DNA of 64,000 bases from Thauera chlorobenzoica. Its GTDB lineage: Bacteria; Pseudomonadota; Gammaproteobacteria; Burkholderiales; Rhodocyclaceae. A program made the position numbers and the translations under genes. Positions 1-8,327 of this stretch are shown piece by piece; positions within the stretch are counted from its first letter, which is position 1, and each line of letters starts with the position of its first letter. The notes below the pieces were generated by a model. The model worked only from the letters and a program-made list of their open reading frames with translations. It did no database searches and had not been told where the DNA came from. The DNA is taken from positions 3,410,001-3,474,000 of the forward strand of contig NZ_CP018839.1 of the NCBI RefSeq assembly GCF_001922305.1, in the 5' to 3' direction.

Positions 1-53
1 GCCAGAATCAAGGGCCAGATCGGCCAGCCAACAGCCTGGATGATCGCGAACAC
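1..53 (-). CDS. ExbB/TolQ/MotA-type proton channel, N-terminal fragment
   Basis: Only the first 17 codons lie in the window; the rest is beyond its left edge. On the minus strand a GTG at 53-51 opens the peptide MFAIIQAVGWPIWPLIL, a hydrophobic start typical of ExbB/TolQ-like inner-membrane proton channels that energise outer-membrane transport. A Shine-Dalgarno-like AAGGGGG lies a few bases upstream. In related Rhodocyclales an exbB-like gene is often divergent from xseA, which fits. The family call rests on 17 residues plus context, so it is tentative. Confidence 0.5.
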   Translation of the reverse strand, partial: MFAIIQAVGWPIWPLIL

Positions 54-410
54 GCATGCCCCCTTGGAACAAAGGCGGCACTCTAGCGCCGCCGGCCGGC
101 GGCAGCAAGCACGGCCGGCGGCAGCCGAGCACTCCCGGCCGGCTTTCGGCCGCCCCCTCCCGGCCCTTGCCAGGCGCCAGACGGGATTGGCGGAGGAATC
201 CACAGAAGCTGTGGATAAGTTTGTGGGTTGTTTTGGGATGTTGCCCGCAAAGCCGGTCGCCACAAGCCTTCGGACACTCCGATGAAAAATTGTGCAACAT
301 TTTAAACTGTTTGTTTTCAACGAGTTGCAGATCAACCCCTTTCCCCTCAAGGACTTGCAGACAGGCCCTTGACAGGCCGCCGCAGCTGTGGATTCCGCTA
401 CAATCCAGCC
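54..410. other. Divergent intergenic region between exbB-like gene and xseA
   Basis: No gene is supported in these 357 bases. The left half is GC-rich; 281-330 is AT-rich and is the likeliest place for divergent promoters. A perfect DnaA-box sequence (TGTGGATAA, complement of TTATCCACA) sits at 210-218, and a 7-of-9 copy in opposite orientation at 196-204. A -10-like TACAAT lies at 399-404 just before xseA. Confidence 0.5.
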
Positions 411-1796
411 ATGAATCCGTCCCCCGCCGCCCCTCCTCCCGATGCCGAAAACCCGGCAAGAACGCTGTCCGCCCCGGTACTTAGCGTCTCCGAACTCAAC
501 CGCCTGGCACGCGAGGCACTGGAATCCGCACTTCCCCTGCTATGGGTCGGCGGCGAAATTTCCAACCTCACCCGGGCGGCCTCCGGTCATGTGTATTTCA
601 CCCTCAAGGACGCGAACGCCCAGGTACGCTGCGCGATGTGGCGCAACCGCGCACAGCTGCTGCCGTTCCGCCCGGAAAACGGCATGCGGGTCGAAGCGCG
701 CGCGCTGGCAACCCTGTACGAGGCGCGCGGCGACTACCAGCTCAACGTCGAGGCGCTGCGCCCGGCCGGCATCGGCGCGCTGTTCGAGGCCTTCAACCGG
801 CTCAAGAACCGGCTCGCCGCCGAAGGCCTGTTCGACCCGGCGGGCCGCCGCCCCCTGCCGCGCTTTCCGCGCGCGATCGGCATCGTCAGCTCGCCGCAGG
901 CGGCGGCGCTGCGCGACGTGCTGGTCACCCTGCACCGGCGGGCGCCTCATCTGGCGGCGGTTCTCTATCCCGCCCCGGTGCAGGGCGCGGACGCCGCAGC
1001 CCGCCTGCGCGACGCGGTCGCGACCGCAGGCCGGCGGGCGCGCCAGGACGGCATCGAGCTGCTGCTGCTGGTGCGCGGCGGCGGCAGCATCGAAGACCTG
1101 TGGGCCTTCAACGACGAATCCCTGGCCCGCGCCCTGCGCGCCTGCCCGCTGCCGGTGGTGAGCGGCATCGGCCACGAAACCGACTTCACCATCGCCGATT
1201 TAGCCGCCGACCTGCGCGCGCCCACGCCGACCAGCGCAGCCGAACTCGCCAGCGCCGGCTGGCATGCGGTGCGCGCCGAACTGGCGGCGCTCGAACCCCG
1301 CCTCGGGCGCGCCATCGGCCGCCGTCTCGAAACCCTGGCCCAGCGCCTCGACCGCGCCACCCTGCGCCTGATCCATCCGCGGCAGCGCCTGGAGCGCGAA
1401 CGGGAACGTCTCGCGCTCGCCGCGCGCCATCTGCGCGCGGCGCTCGAACGCCGGCTCGAGCGCGCTGCGCTGCGTTGCGCCCGCGCCGGCACCCGCCTGG
1501 ACGCGGCGCGGCCCGAACTCGCCTCGTACCGGCAGCGGGTCGACGCCCTCGGCCTGCGCCTGCGCCAGGCGATGCACACCCAGGCGGAACTGCGCCGGGT
1601 GCGGCTCGCGGCGCTCGCCGCCCACCTCCAGCACCTCGCCCCCGAGGCCGTGCTCGCCCGCGGCTACGCCATCGCGCGCGACCCCCACGGCCGCGTGCTG
1701 CGCTCCGCGGCAGAAGTCGAAAACGGCGCCACGGTCAGCGTGCAGCTGGCCCGCGGCCGCCTCGACACCTCCGTTATCGGGCACCACGACGACTGA
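411..1796 (+). CDS. xseA: Exodeoxyribonuclease VII large subunit
   Basis: Large subunit of exonuclease VII, which degrades single-stranded DNA to oligonucleotides in the cytoplasm together with XseB. The 461-residue product has the family order: an N-terminal OB-fold starting at LSVSELNRLAREAL with WVGGEISNLTRAASGHVYF, a nuclease core with GIVSSPQAAALRD, LLLVRGGGSIEDLWAFNDE and VSGIGHETDFTIADLAAD, then a long Arg/Ala/Leu-rich helical region and a C-terminal RGYAIARDPHGRVL segment. ATG 411 is preferred over an in-frame codon at 369 because the family starts close to this point. No Shine-Dalgarno is visible; TACAAT at 399-404 would place transcription start on or next to the ATG. xseB is not adjacent. 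Confidence 0.95.
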   Translation: MNPSPAAPPPDAENPARTLSAPVLSVSELNRLAREALESALPLLWVGGEISNLTRAASGHVYFTLKDANAQVRCAMWRNRAQLLPFRPENGMRVEARALATLYEARGDYQLNVEALRPAGIGALFEAFNRLKNRLAAEGLFDPAGRRPLPRFPRAIGIVSSPQAAALRDVLVTLHRRAPHLAAVLYPAPVQGADAAARLRDAVATAGRRARQDGIELLLLVRGGGSIEDLWAFNDESLARALRACPLPVVSGIGHETDFTIADLAADLRAPTPTSAAELASAGWHAVRAELAALEPRLGRAIGRRLETLAQRLDRATLRLIHPRQRLERERERLALAARHLRAALERRLERAALRCARAGTRLDAARPELASYRQRVDALGLRLRQAMHTQAELRRVRLAALAAHLQHLAPEAVLARGYAIARDPHGRVLRSAAEVENGATVSVQLARGRLDTSVIGHHDD

Positions 1797-1890
1797 CTGC
1801 GGTCGAATCCTGTGCAAACGCCCACCGACCCGGGGCTTGCCGATAGCGTTTCACAAACAGCCCGATAGTCTTAACATTCGGGCGCGAGCA

Positions 1891-1920
1891 TTGTCAGCGG
1901 GGCAAAATCCCGACTAGAAT
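1891..1920 (+). promoter_or_regulatory. Sigma-70-type promoter of sodB
   Basis: TTGTCA at 1891-1896 and TAGAAT at 1915-1920 are separated by 18 bases, close to the consensus -35/-10 pair. They lie about 55 bases upstream of the sodB start, which has a strong Shine-Dalgarno (AAAGGAGAA, 1962-1970). The rest of the 179-base gap after xseA shows only a weak CCCGA/TCGGG inverted repeat at 1861-1882. Confidence 0.6.
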
Positions 1921-1975
1921 CCTCGGGCTTTTTCCCCAGCTTCAGACAAAACAAGCCGAATAAAGGAGAACCCGC

Positions 1976-2560
1976 ATGGAACACACCCTGCCCGCCCTGC
2001 CTTATGCCAAGGATGCCCTGGCTCCGCACATTTCCGCGGAAACGCTGGAGTTCCACCACGGCAAGCACCACCAGGCCTACGTCACCAACCTGAACAACCT
2101 GATCAAGGGCACCGAGTACGAGAACCTCGACCTCGAAGCCATCGTCAAGAAGGCCCCCGCCGGCGGCCTCTACAACAACGCCGCCCAGGTCTGGAACCAC
2201 ACCTTCTTCTGGAGCAGCATGAAGCCCGCCGGCGGCGGCGAGCCCAGCGGCGCGCTGGCCGACGCGATCCGGGCCAAGTGGGGTTCCTTCGACGACTTCA
2301 AGAAGGCCTTCCAGGCTTCCGCGGTCGGCAACTTCGGCTCGGGCTGGACCTGGCTGGTGAAGAAGGCCGACGGCGCCGTCGACATCGTCAACATGGGCGC
2401 CGCCGGCACCCCGCTGACCACCGGCGACACCGCGCTGCTCTGTATCGACGTGTGGGAGCACGCCTACTACATCGACTACCGCAACCGCCGCCCCGACTTC
2501 GTCGCCACCTTCCTCGACAAGCTCGCCAACTGGGACTTCGCGGCGAAGAACTTCGCCTGA
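1976..2560 (+). CDS. sodB: Superoxide dismutase, Fe type
   Basis: Converts superoxide to hydrogen peroxide and oxygen in the cytoplasm. The 194-residue protein matches the normal Fe/Mn-SOD length. Metal ligands are visible: His27 in EFHHGKHH, His75 in [11 protein letters not shown], and the Asp and His of [13 protein letters not shown]. Gln71 in [11 protein letters not shown] and the overall motif favour the iron form over manganese. It has its own promoter and strong ribosome site, so it is likely expressed independently of xseA. A 7-bp hairpin follows the stop codon. Confidence 0.97.
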   Translation: MEHTLPALPYAKDALAPHISAETLEFHHGKHHQAYVTNLNNLIKGTEYENLDLEAIVKKAPAGGLYNNAAQVWNHTFFWSSMKPAGGGEPSGALADAIRAKWGSFDDFKKAFQASAVGNFGSGWTWLVKKADGAVDIVNMGAAGTPLTTGDTALLCIDVWEHAYYIDYRNRRPDFVATFLDKLANWDFAAKNFA

Positions 2561-2576
2561 ACCCGCCCGAACCTGT

Positions 2577-2594
2577 CCGGCCCTGCGGGGCCGG
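2577..2594 (+). terminator. GC hairpin between sodB and truC-like gene
   Basis: CCGGCCC (2577-2583), loop TGCG, GGGCCGG (2588-2594) form a perfect 7-bp stem. It sits 17 bases after the sodB stop and ends 4 bases before the next start codon, where a Shine-Dalgarno would be expected. No T-run follows, so it may attenuate transcription or cover the downstream ribosome site rather than terminate fully. Confidence 0.4.
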
Positions 2595-2598
2595 TTCC

Positions 2599-3444
2599 AT
2601 GCTCGACATCCTCTACCAGGACGACTGGCTGGTCGCGATCCACAAGCCTTCCGGCCTGCTCGTGCACCGCAGCCCGATCGCCGCCGGTGAGCAGCGCTTC
2701 GCCGTGCAGCTGCTGCGCGACCAGCTCGGTCGTCGCGTGTTTCCCGCCCACCGCCTCGACCGCGGCACCTCCGGCGTGCTGCTGTTCGCGCTCGAGCGCG
2801 AGACCGCCGCGGCCCTTGGCGCCCAGTTCGAGTCGCGCCGGGTGGACAAGCGCTACCTGGCGGTCGTCCGTGGCCGCCCGCCCACCGCCGGCCTCATCGA
2901 CCACCCGCTCGCCCGCCGCCTGGATCCGATCGAACGCAGCCGCGGGCGCGGCGCCGGCGAGCGCGGCCGCCTGCCCGAGGACGAAGAGGACAGCGCAGTG
3001 CAAGCCGCCGCCCCCGACACCGACACCGCCGCCGACGGCCCCAGCCAAACTCCGCCACCGCCAACGCCCTTGCCAGCGCGCACCCAGTACCGTGTACTGG
3101 CCCACGCCGAGCTCCCTTACCGCGTCGACCGCTACCCCAGCAGCCGCTACGCCCTGCTCGAGCTCATCCCCGAAACCGGCCGTCGCCACCAGCTGCGGCG
3201 CCATCTCAAGCACATCGCCCACCCCATCATCGGCGACGCCACGTATGGCAAGGGCCGCCACAACCGCCTGTTCCAGCAGCTGTTCGGCAGCGCCCGCCTG
3301 CTCCTCGCGTGCACCGCACTGGGCTTGCGCCACCCTGTCTCCGGTGCCGTGCTGCAGATCCAGGCCCCGCCGGCGCCGGACTTCGCCGCCGTCCTCGCAG
3401 CCCTGGGCTGGAGCGCCCCCTTCCCCGCCAAGCCACCGGCCTGA
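2599..3444 (+). CDS. TruC/RluA-family pseudouridine synthase
   Basis: Isomerises uridine to pseudouridine in RNA; closest in layout to TruC (tRNA position 65). The 281-residue product begins MLDILYQDDWLVAIHKPSGLLVHRS and carries the catalytic motif HRLDRGTSGV with its aspartate near residue 54. YALLELIPETGRRHQLRRH and HPIIGDATYGKGRHNR are the conserved C-terminal half. Residues about 112-158 are a Pro/Ala/Asp-rich low-complexity insert absent from the compact family core. ATG 2599 is the start because the family's N-terminus begins there; the upstream frame runs inside sodB. No clear Shine-Dalgarno; a hairpin occupies that place. The exact RNA target is not shown by the sequence. Confidence 0.88.
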   Translation: MLDILYQDDWLVAIHKPSGLLVHRSPIAAGEQRFAVQLLRDQLGRRVFPAHRLDRGTSGVLLFALERETAAALGAQFESRRVDKRYLAVVRGRPPTAGLIDHPLARRLDPIERSRGRGAGERGRLPEDEEDSAVQAAAPDTDTAADGPSQTPPPPTPLPARTQYRVLAHAELPYRVDRYPSSRYALLELIPETGRRHQLRRHLKHIAHPIIGDATYGKGRHNRLFQQLFGSARLLLACTALGLRHPVSGAVLQIQAPPAPDFAAVLAALGWSAPFPAKPPA

Positions 3445-3576
3445 GCCGGCACCGGCCCTCGCCGCCCCGCCTCGCCGGCCTCCCCTGGACGCCGATTTCA
3501 GGGCACAATCGGCCTTCCGGTTTGCGCCGCAGCCGCAGCAGCGTCCCGGCCTGTCCATGCTCACCCAGGTAAATCG

Positions 3577-4653
3577 ATGAATCCGTTGCTCCAGGTACGC
3601 CAGCACGGCCAGCAGCTCTGGCTCGACAACCTCTCCCGCACCCTGCTCAACGACGGCCATCTCGCCCGTCTGATCGCCGAAGACGGCATCGCCGGCGTCA
3701 CCACCAACCCTGCGATCTTCCACAAGGCGATCGCCGACGGCCGCTATTACGAGGACGATCTCGACGCCCTGCGCCAGCAGCCGATGGACGCCGAAGGGCG
3801 CTACGAGGCGCTGGTGATCCCCGACGTGCGCCGCGCCTGCGACCTGCTGCTGCCGCTGCACGAAGACAGCCACGGCGATGCCGGCTACGTCAGCCTCGAA
3901 GTCGCCCCCGCGCTCGCGCACGACGCCGACGCCACCGTCGCCGCCGGGCTGCGCCTGAGCGCCACCGTCGACCGCCCCAACCTGCTGATCAAGGTGCCCG
4001 CCACCGCTGCCGGGGTGGAAGTGGTCGAGCGCCTGATCGGCGCCGGAGTCGGTGTCAACGTCACCCTGATGTTCTCCCTCGCCCACGTCGACGCGGTCGC
4101 CGAAGCCTATGTCCGCGGTCTCGAACGCCTGCGCCGCGCCGGCGGCGAGCTCGCCCCGCTGATGTCGGTGGCGAGCCTGTTCCTGTCGCGGGTCGACACC
4201 CTGATCGACAAGCAGCTCGAGGAAACCGGCGGCGAGGCGCTGGCGCTGCGCGGCCGCACCGCAGTGGCGATGGCCCGGCTCGCCTACCAGCGCTACCGCG
4301 AGCGCTTCCACGGCGCCGGCTTCGAAGCGCTGCGCGCCGCCGGCGCCCGCCCGCAATATCTGCTGTGGGCGAGCACCGGCACCAAGAACCCGGCTTACAG
4401 CGACCTGCTCTACGTCGAGCCGCTGATCGGCGCGGAAACGGTCAACACCTTGCCCGACACCACCCTCGCCGCGCTGCGCGACCACGGCCGCATCGCCGCC
4501 ACGCTGGAGGCCGAAACAGGCGCTGCAAGCGCGCACTACGCCGCCCTGCGCGCCCTCGGCATCGACCTCGACGCCGCCGGCGAGCGCCTCCAGCGCGAGG
4601 GCCTCGCCCAGTTCGAGCAGGCGTTCGCCGCGCTGCTCGAACTGGCCGCCTGA
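3577..4653 (+). CDS. tal: Transaldolase
   Basis: Pentose phosphate pathway enzyme that transfers a dihydroxyacetone unit between sugar phosphates. The product has 358 residues, the length of the longer bacterial transaldolase type. It shows GIAGVTTNPAIFHKAI near residues 38-53, the Schiff-base lysine Lys139 in NLLIKVPATAAG, GVNVTLMFSLAHVDAVAEAY and LLWASTGTKNPAYSDLLYVEPLIGAETVNT in several conserved blocks. It is separated by 132 bases from the pseudouridine synthase and has only a weak ribosome site (CAGG). The Nudix gene follows after 25 bases and may be cotranscribed. Confidence 0.95.
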   Translation: MNPLLQVRQHGQQLWLDNLSRTLLNDGHLARLIAEDGIAGVTTNPAIFHKAIADGRYYEDDLDALRQQPMDAEGRYEALVIPDVRRACDLLLPLHEDSHGDAGYVSLEVAPALAHDADATVAAGLRLSATVDRPNLLIKVPATAAGVEVVERLIGAGVGVNVTLMFSLAHVDAVAEAYVRGLERLRRAGGELAPLMSVASLFLSRVDTLIDKQLEETGGEALALRGRTAVAMARLAYQRYRERFHGAGFEALRAAGARPQYLLWASTGTKNPAYSDLLYVEPLIGAETVNTLPDTTLAALRDHGRIAATLEAETGAASAHYAALRALGIDLDAAGERLQREGLAQFEQAFAALLELAA

Positions 4654-4678
4654 CGCCCGCCCGGGGGGACGCCTCGCG

Positions 4679-5227
4679 ATGAAATTCTGTTCGAACTGCG
4701 GCGCCGGAGTCGCCTTCCGCATCCCGCCCGGCGACACCCTGCCGCGCCACGTGTGCGAACAGTGCGGGACGATCCACTATCAGAACCCGAAGATCGTCGT
4801 CGGCGCCCTGCCGGAGTGGGAAGACCGCGTGCTGCTGTGCCGGCGTGCAATCGAACCGCGCCACGGCATGTGGACCCTGCCCGCCGGGTTCATGGAAAAC
4901 GAGGAAACCACCGCCCAGGCCGCGGCCCGCGAAACCCTCGAAGAAGCCTGCGCCCGCATCGAAGTCGGCGAGCTGTATACCCTGATCGACGTGCCGCACA
5001 TCAGCCAGGTCCACATCGTCTATCGCGCCCGCCTGCTCGACCTCGACTTCCGCCCCGGCGAAGAGTCGCTCGAGGTCGCGCTGTTCCGCGAAGAGGACAT
5101 CCCGTGGCAGCAGATCGCCTTCCGCTCGATCCTGATGAGCCTGCGCCACTTCTTCGAGGACCGGCGCAGCGGCCGGTGGACGGTGCACACCGCCAGCCTC
5201 GGCCCGCCGCCGCCCGACTGGCGCTGA
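4679..5227 (+). CDS. Nudix hydrolase with N-terminal zinc ribbon
   Basis: Predicted cytoplasmic hydrolase of a nucleoside diphosphate linked to another moiety. The 182-residue protein begins with a four-cysteine zinc ribbon (FCSNCGAG near 3-10, HVCEQCGTIHY near 24-34), a feature shared with NADH pyrophosphatases. The Nudix box follows: GFMENEE and then RETLEEACA, so the REXXEE core that binds the metal is intact but the usual glycine after it is cysteine, as in some family members. Substrate cannot be read from the sequence. It lies directly downstream of tal and upstream of the rnf promoter. Confidence 0.88.
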   Translation: MKFCSNCGAGVAFRIPPGDTLPRHVCEQCGTIHYQNPKIVVGALPEWEDRVLLCRRAIEPRHGMWTLPAGFMENEETTAQAAARETLEEACARIEVGELYTLIDVPHISQVHIVYRARLLDLDFRPGEESLEVALFREEDIPWQQIAFRSILMSLRHFFEDRRSGRWTVHTASLGPPPPDWR

Positions 5228-5287
5228 ACCCCACCCCCGGACCGCCGCCGGACGTCGCCATGGCATAAGCTTATAAATGCGCCAGGG

Positions 5288-5329
5288 TTGAGTACGCCGC
5301 CTCCGGCGGGCGATAATCCGGCGATTATC
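5288..5329 (+). promoter_or_regulatory. rnf operon promoter with inverted repeat over the -10
   Basis: TTGAGT (5288-5293) and GATAAT (5312-5317) are separated by 18 bases and lie about 30 bases upstream of rnfA. A perfect inverted repeat, GATAATC (5312-5318), CGGC, GATTATC (5323-5329), starts exactly at the -10 element and spans the expected transcription start, the place of a repressor operator. A second small hairpin (CCGCC/GGCGG, 5297-5309) sits in the spacer. The binding protein is unknown. Confidence 0.5.
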
Positions 5330-5344
5330 AACTGCTCGCGGATC

Positions 5345-5929
5345 ATGACCAGCTACATCTTCGTCGTCGTCGGCGCCGTTCTGGTGAACAACGTCGTCCT
5401 CGTCCGCATCCTCGGGCTGTGCCCCTTCATGGGCGTGTCGAAAAAGCTCGAGACCGCGATCGGCATGGGCGCGGCCACCACCTTCGTGCTCACCCTGGGG
5501 GCGGGCACCAGCTACCTGATCGACCATTACCTGCTGCAGCCGCTCGATCTCGCCTACCTGCGCACCCTGTCCTTCATCGTCGTGATCGCGGCGATCGTCC
5601 AGCTCACCGAGCTGGTGATCCAGAAGACCAGCCCGCTGCTGCACCAGGTGCTGGGCATCTACCTGCCGCTGATCACCACCAACTGCGCGGTGCTCGGCGT
5701 GCCGCTGCTCAACGTCGGCATGAAGCACGACCTGCTCGAGTCGCTGCTGTTCGGCTTCGGCTCCTCGCTCGGCTTCACCCTCGCGCTGGTGCTGTTCGCC
5801 GGCATCCGCGAGCGCCTCGAAGGCGCCGATATTCCTGTGCCGTTCAAAGGCACGGCGATCGCCATGATCACCGCCGGCTTCATGAGCCTCGCGTTCATGG
5901 GCTTTGCCGGACTGGACCGCTTCCAGTGA
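5345..5929 (+). CDS. rnfA: Rnf electron transport complex subunit A
   Basis: Integral membrane subunit of the Rnf complex, which couples ferredoxin:NAD+ electron transfer to ion movement. The 194-residue protein is nearly all transmembrane, with the family hallmarks [20 protein letters not shown] near the N-terminus and [13 protein letters not shown] in the middle, each carrying the conserved cysteine that ligates the membrane iron-sulfur centre. ATG 5345 opens the canonical [16 protein letters not shown] start; upstream in-frame codons lie in the promoter. It is the first gene of rnfABCDGE-nth. A 112-base gap separates it from rnfB, unusually wide for this operon. Confidence 0.96.
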   Translation: MTSYIFVVVGAVLVNNVVLVRILGLCPFMGVSKKLETAIGMGAATTFVLTLGAGTSYLIDHYLLQPLDLAYLRTLSFIVVIAAIVQLTELVIQKTSPLLHQVLGIYLPLITTNCAVLGVPLLNVGMKHDLLESLLFGFGSSLGFTLALVLFAGIRERLEGADIPVPFKGTAIAMITAGFMSLAFMGFAGLDRFQ

Positions 5930-6041
5930 AGCGCCGGCCCCTGCGCGGGTGCAGCACGGATCAGGACGACGACGCACCAGTCAGCAGCATGGCGCACAAG
6001 CCCGCCCTCGCCCACCAACCCGGACACGACAAGACTCCCCC

Positions 6042-6593
6042 ATGTTGACCGCACTGCTCGTGATGACCGGCATCGCCCTCGTGCTCGGCGCGACCCTGGG
6101 CTATGCCGCGATCCGCTTCAAGGTCGAAGGCGACCCGCTGGTCGAGAAGATCGACGCCATCCTGCCGCAGACCCAGTGCGGCCAGTGCGGCTACCCCGGC
6201 TGCAAGCCCTATGCCGAAGCCATCGCCAACGGCGAAGCCGACATCAACCAGTGCCCGCCCGGGGGCGAGGAAGGGGTCCGCAAGCTCGCCGACCTGCTCG
6301 GGCGCGAATTCAAGCCCCTGTCCGAAGAGCACGGGGTGGAAAAACCCAAGGCGGTGGCGGTCATCGACGAACAGGTATGCATCGGCTGCACGCTGTGCAT
6401 CCAGGCCTGCCCGGTCGATGCCATCGTCGGCGCCGCCAAGCAGATGCACACCGTGGTCGAACCGCTGTGCACCGGCTGCGAGCTGTGCCTCGCCCCCTGC
6501 CCGGTCGACTGCATCGCGATGGTGGCGGTGACCGAGACCGTGCAGACCTGGAAATGGAAATACCCGGTGATCGAAATCAGGAAGGCGGCATGA
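6042..6593 (+). CDS. rnfB: Rnf electron transport complex ferredoxin subunit B
   Basis: Iron-sulfur subunit that takes electrons from ferredoxin and passes them into the membrane complex. The 183-residue product starts with one membrane anchor ([20 protein letters not shown]), followed by the four-cysteine cluster motif [17 protein letters not shown]...NQCPPGG, and two bacterial [4Fe-4S] motifs [16 protein letters not shown] and [19 protein letters not shown] 6042 is chosen because the membrane anchor begins there; longer in-frame reading extends into the rnfA 3' end. Its stop overlaps the rnfC start by four bases (ATGA), indicating translational coupling. Confidence 0.96.
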   Translation: MLTALLVMTGIALVLGATLGYAAIRFKVEGDPLVEKIDAILPQTQCGQCGYPGCKPYAEAIANGEADINQCPPGGEEGVRKLADLLGREFKPLSEEHGVEKPKAVAVIDEQVCIGCTLCIQACPVDAIVGAAKQMHTVVEPLCTGCELCLAPCPVDCIAMVAVTETVQTWKWKYPVIEIRKAA

Positions 6594-8320
6594 TCGGGCG
6601 CCTGTTCAAGTTTCGCGGCGGCATCAAGCCCGATGCCCACAAGAACGAGTCGGCCGGCGCCCCCATCGGCCGCGCCCCCCTGCCCCCGCGCCTGATCGTG
6701 CCGCTGCGCCAAAGCACGCGTGCGAGCGCGAACTGCATCGTCGAAGTGGGCCAGCGCGTGCTCAAGGGCGAGCGCATCGGCGCGCCCGAAGGCTTCCTCG
6801 GCACCGCGGTCCATGCCCCCACTTCGGGCACGGTGGTGGACCTGGGGCACTATCCGATGGCCCATGTTTCCGGGCTCGACACTCCCTGCGTGGTCATCGC
6901 CCCCGACGGCGAAGAGCGCTGGATCGAGCACGCCCCGTTCGATTACCACGCCGCCAGCCGCGAACAGGCGCTCGCCTGGCTGCGCGATTGCGGCATCGTC
7001 GGCCTTGGCGGCGCGACCTTCCCCAGCCACGTCAAGCTCGGCAAGGGCGCCGGCATCGAGACCCTGATCCTCAACGGCGCCGAGTGCGAGCCCTGGATCA
7101 CCTGCGACGACCGCCTGATGCGCGAGCGTGCCGCCGACATCCTCGCCGGCGCGGCGATCCTGCGCGAGCTGATCGGCGCGCGCGAACTGGTCGTCGGCAT
7201 CGAGGACAACAAGCCCGAGGCGATCGCGGCAATGCGCGAGGCAGCGGCAGCGGCAGCGGCCGGCGATATACGCATCGTGCCGGTGCCGGCGCTCTACCCC
7301 GCGGGCGGCGAAAAGCAGCTCATCCGCGTCCTCACCGGGGTCGAAATCCCCTACGGCAAGCTCGGCGGCGACTACGGCGTGCAGTGCTTCAACGTCGGCA
7401 CCGCGCACGCGGTGTATCGCGCCATCGTCCACGGCGAGCCGCTGCTGAGCCGCGTCGTCACACTCACCGGCAACGTCGCCCGCACCGGCAACTGGGAAGT
7501 GCTGATCGGCACTCCGGTCGCAGACCTGCTCGCGCTCGCCCAGCCGAAGGCCGACACCGACCGCACCCTGATGGGCGGACCGATGATGGGCTTCGCCCTG
7601 CCGCGCCTGGACGTGCCCATCGTCAAGGGCAGCAACTGCCTCATCTCGGCCTCGCCGACCCTGTTCCCGCCCGCCCCGGCCGAGCAGCCCTGCATCCGCT
7701 GCGGCGAATGCGCCCGCGCCTGCCCGGCCGAACTGCAGCCGCTCGAGCTGTACTGGTTCGGCCGCTCGAAGAACTTCGGCAAGGCGCAGGAGTACCACCT
7801 CTTCGACTGCATCGAATGCGGCTGCTGCGCCTACGTATGCCCGGCCCACATCCCGCTGGTGGACTACTTCCGCTTTTCCAAGAGCGAGATCTGGGCGCGC
7901 GAACGCGAAAAGGCCGCTGCCGACCAGGCCCGCGAGCGTTTCGAGTTCCGCAACTTCCGCCAGGAGCGCGAAAAAGCCGAAAAAGCCGCCCGGCTCGCGG
8001 CCAAGGCCGCCGAGACCCACGCCCGGCTCGACAGCGAAAACACGGCACCGCCTGCCGCGGCCGATACCGCCGAGGAAGACCCGAAGAAAGCCCTGATCGC
8101 CGCCGCGCTCGCCCGCGCCCAGGCGCAAAAGGCCGAAACCCGGCCGCGCAACACCGACAACCTGAGCCCCGAGAAACAGGCCGAGATCGCCGACATCGAA
8201 GCCCGCCGCAAGGTGCTGGAGGCGGTGCATGCGATCGACCACCGCCGCGCGCCCGAACTGTCGGCCGCCGACGCGCCGCCCCCGGGCACGCCCGACGACG
8301 GCTCCGAGCCCCGCCACTGA
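6590..8320 (+). CDS. rnfC: Rnf electron transport complex subunit C
   Basis: Peripheral subunit with NADH- and FMN-binding folds related to the 51-kDa subunit of complex I. The product has 576 residues. Visible landmarks are [16 protein letters not shown] and [19 protein letters not shown] near residues 135-175, a SLBB-like segment, and two ferredoxin motifs [18 protein letters not shown] and [21 protein letters not shown]. From about residue 440 to the end it carries a charged, Ala/Lys/Glu-rich coiled tail, as in the long proteobacterial RnfC forms. It starts in an ATGA overlap with rnfB, and rnfD follows after seven bases. Confidence 0.95.
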   Translation: MIGRLFKFRGGIKPDAHKNESAGAPIGRAPLPPRLIVPLRQSTRASANCIVEVGQRVLKGERIGAPEGFLGTAVHAPTSGTVVDLGHYPMAHVSGLDTPCVVIAPDGEERWIEHAPFDYHAASREQALAWLRDCGIVGLGGATFPSHVKLGKGAGIETLILNGAECEPWITCDDRLMRERAADILAGAAILRELIGARELVVGIEDNKPEAIAAMREAAAAAAAGDIRIVPVPALYPAGGEKQLIRVLTGVEIPYGKLGGDYGVQCFNVGTAHAVYRAIVHGEPLLSRVVTLTGNVARTGNWEVLIGTPVADLLALAQPKADTDRTLMGGPMMGFALPRLDVPIVKGSNCLISASPTLFPPAPAEQPCIRCGECARACPAELQPLELYWFGRSKNFGKAQEYHLFDCIECGCCAYVCPAHIPLVDYFRFSKSEIWAREREKAAADQARERFEFRNFRQEREKAEKAARLAAKAAETHARLDSENTAPPAAADTAEEDPKKALIAAALARAQAQKAETRPRNTDNLSPEKQAEIADIEARRKVLEAVHAIDHRRAPELSAADAPPPGTPDDGSEPRH

Positions 8321-8327
8321 CCCCGCC

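Noticed and set aside
196..218. Perfect DnaA box plus a second partial box beside an AT-rich stretch, reminiscent of an origin
   Set aside because: Only one perfect box and no dnaA, dnaN or parA genes nearby; single boxes occur by chance or as regulatory sites.
2476..4737. Long minus-strand open frame opposite truC-like and tal genes
   Set aside because: High-GC shadow frame; the plus strand holds clearly conserved enzymes and the minus translation is low-complexity.
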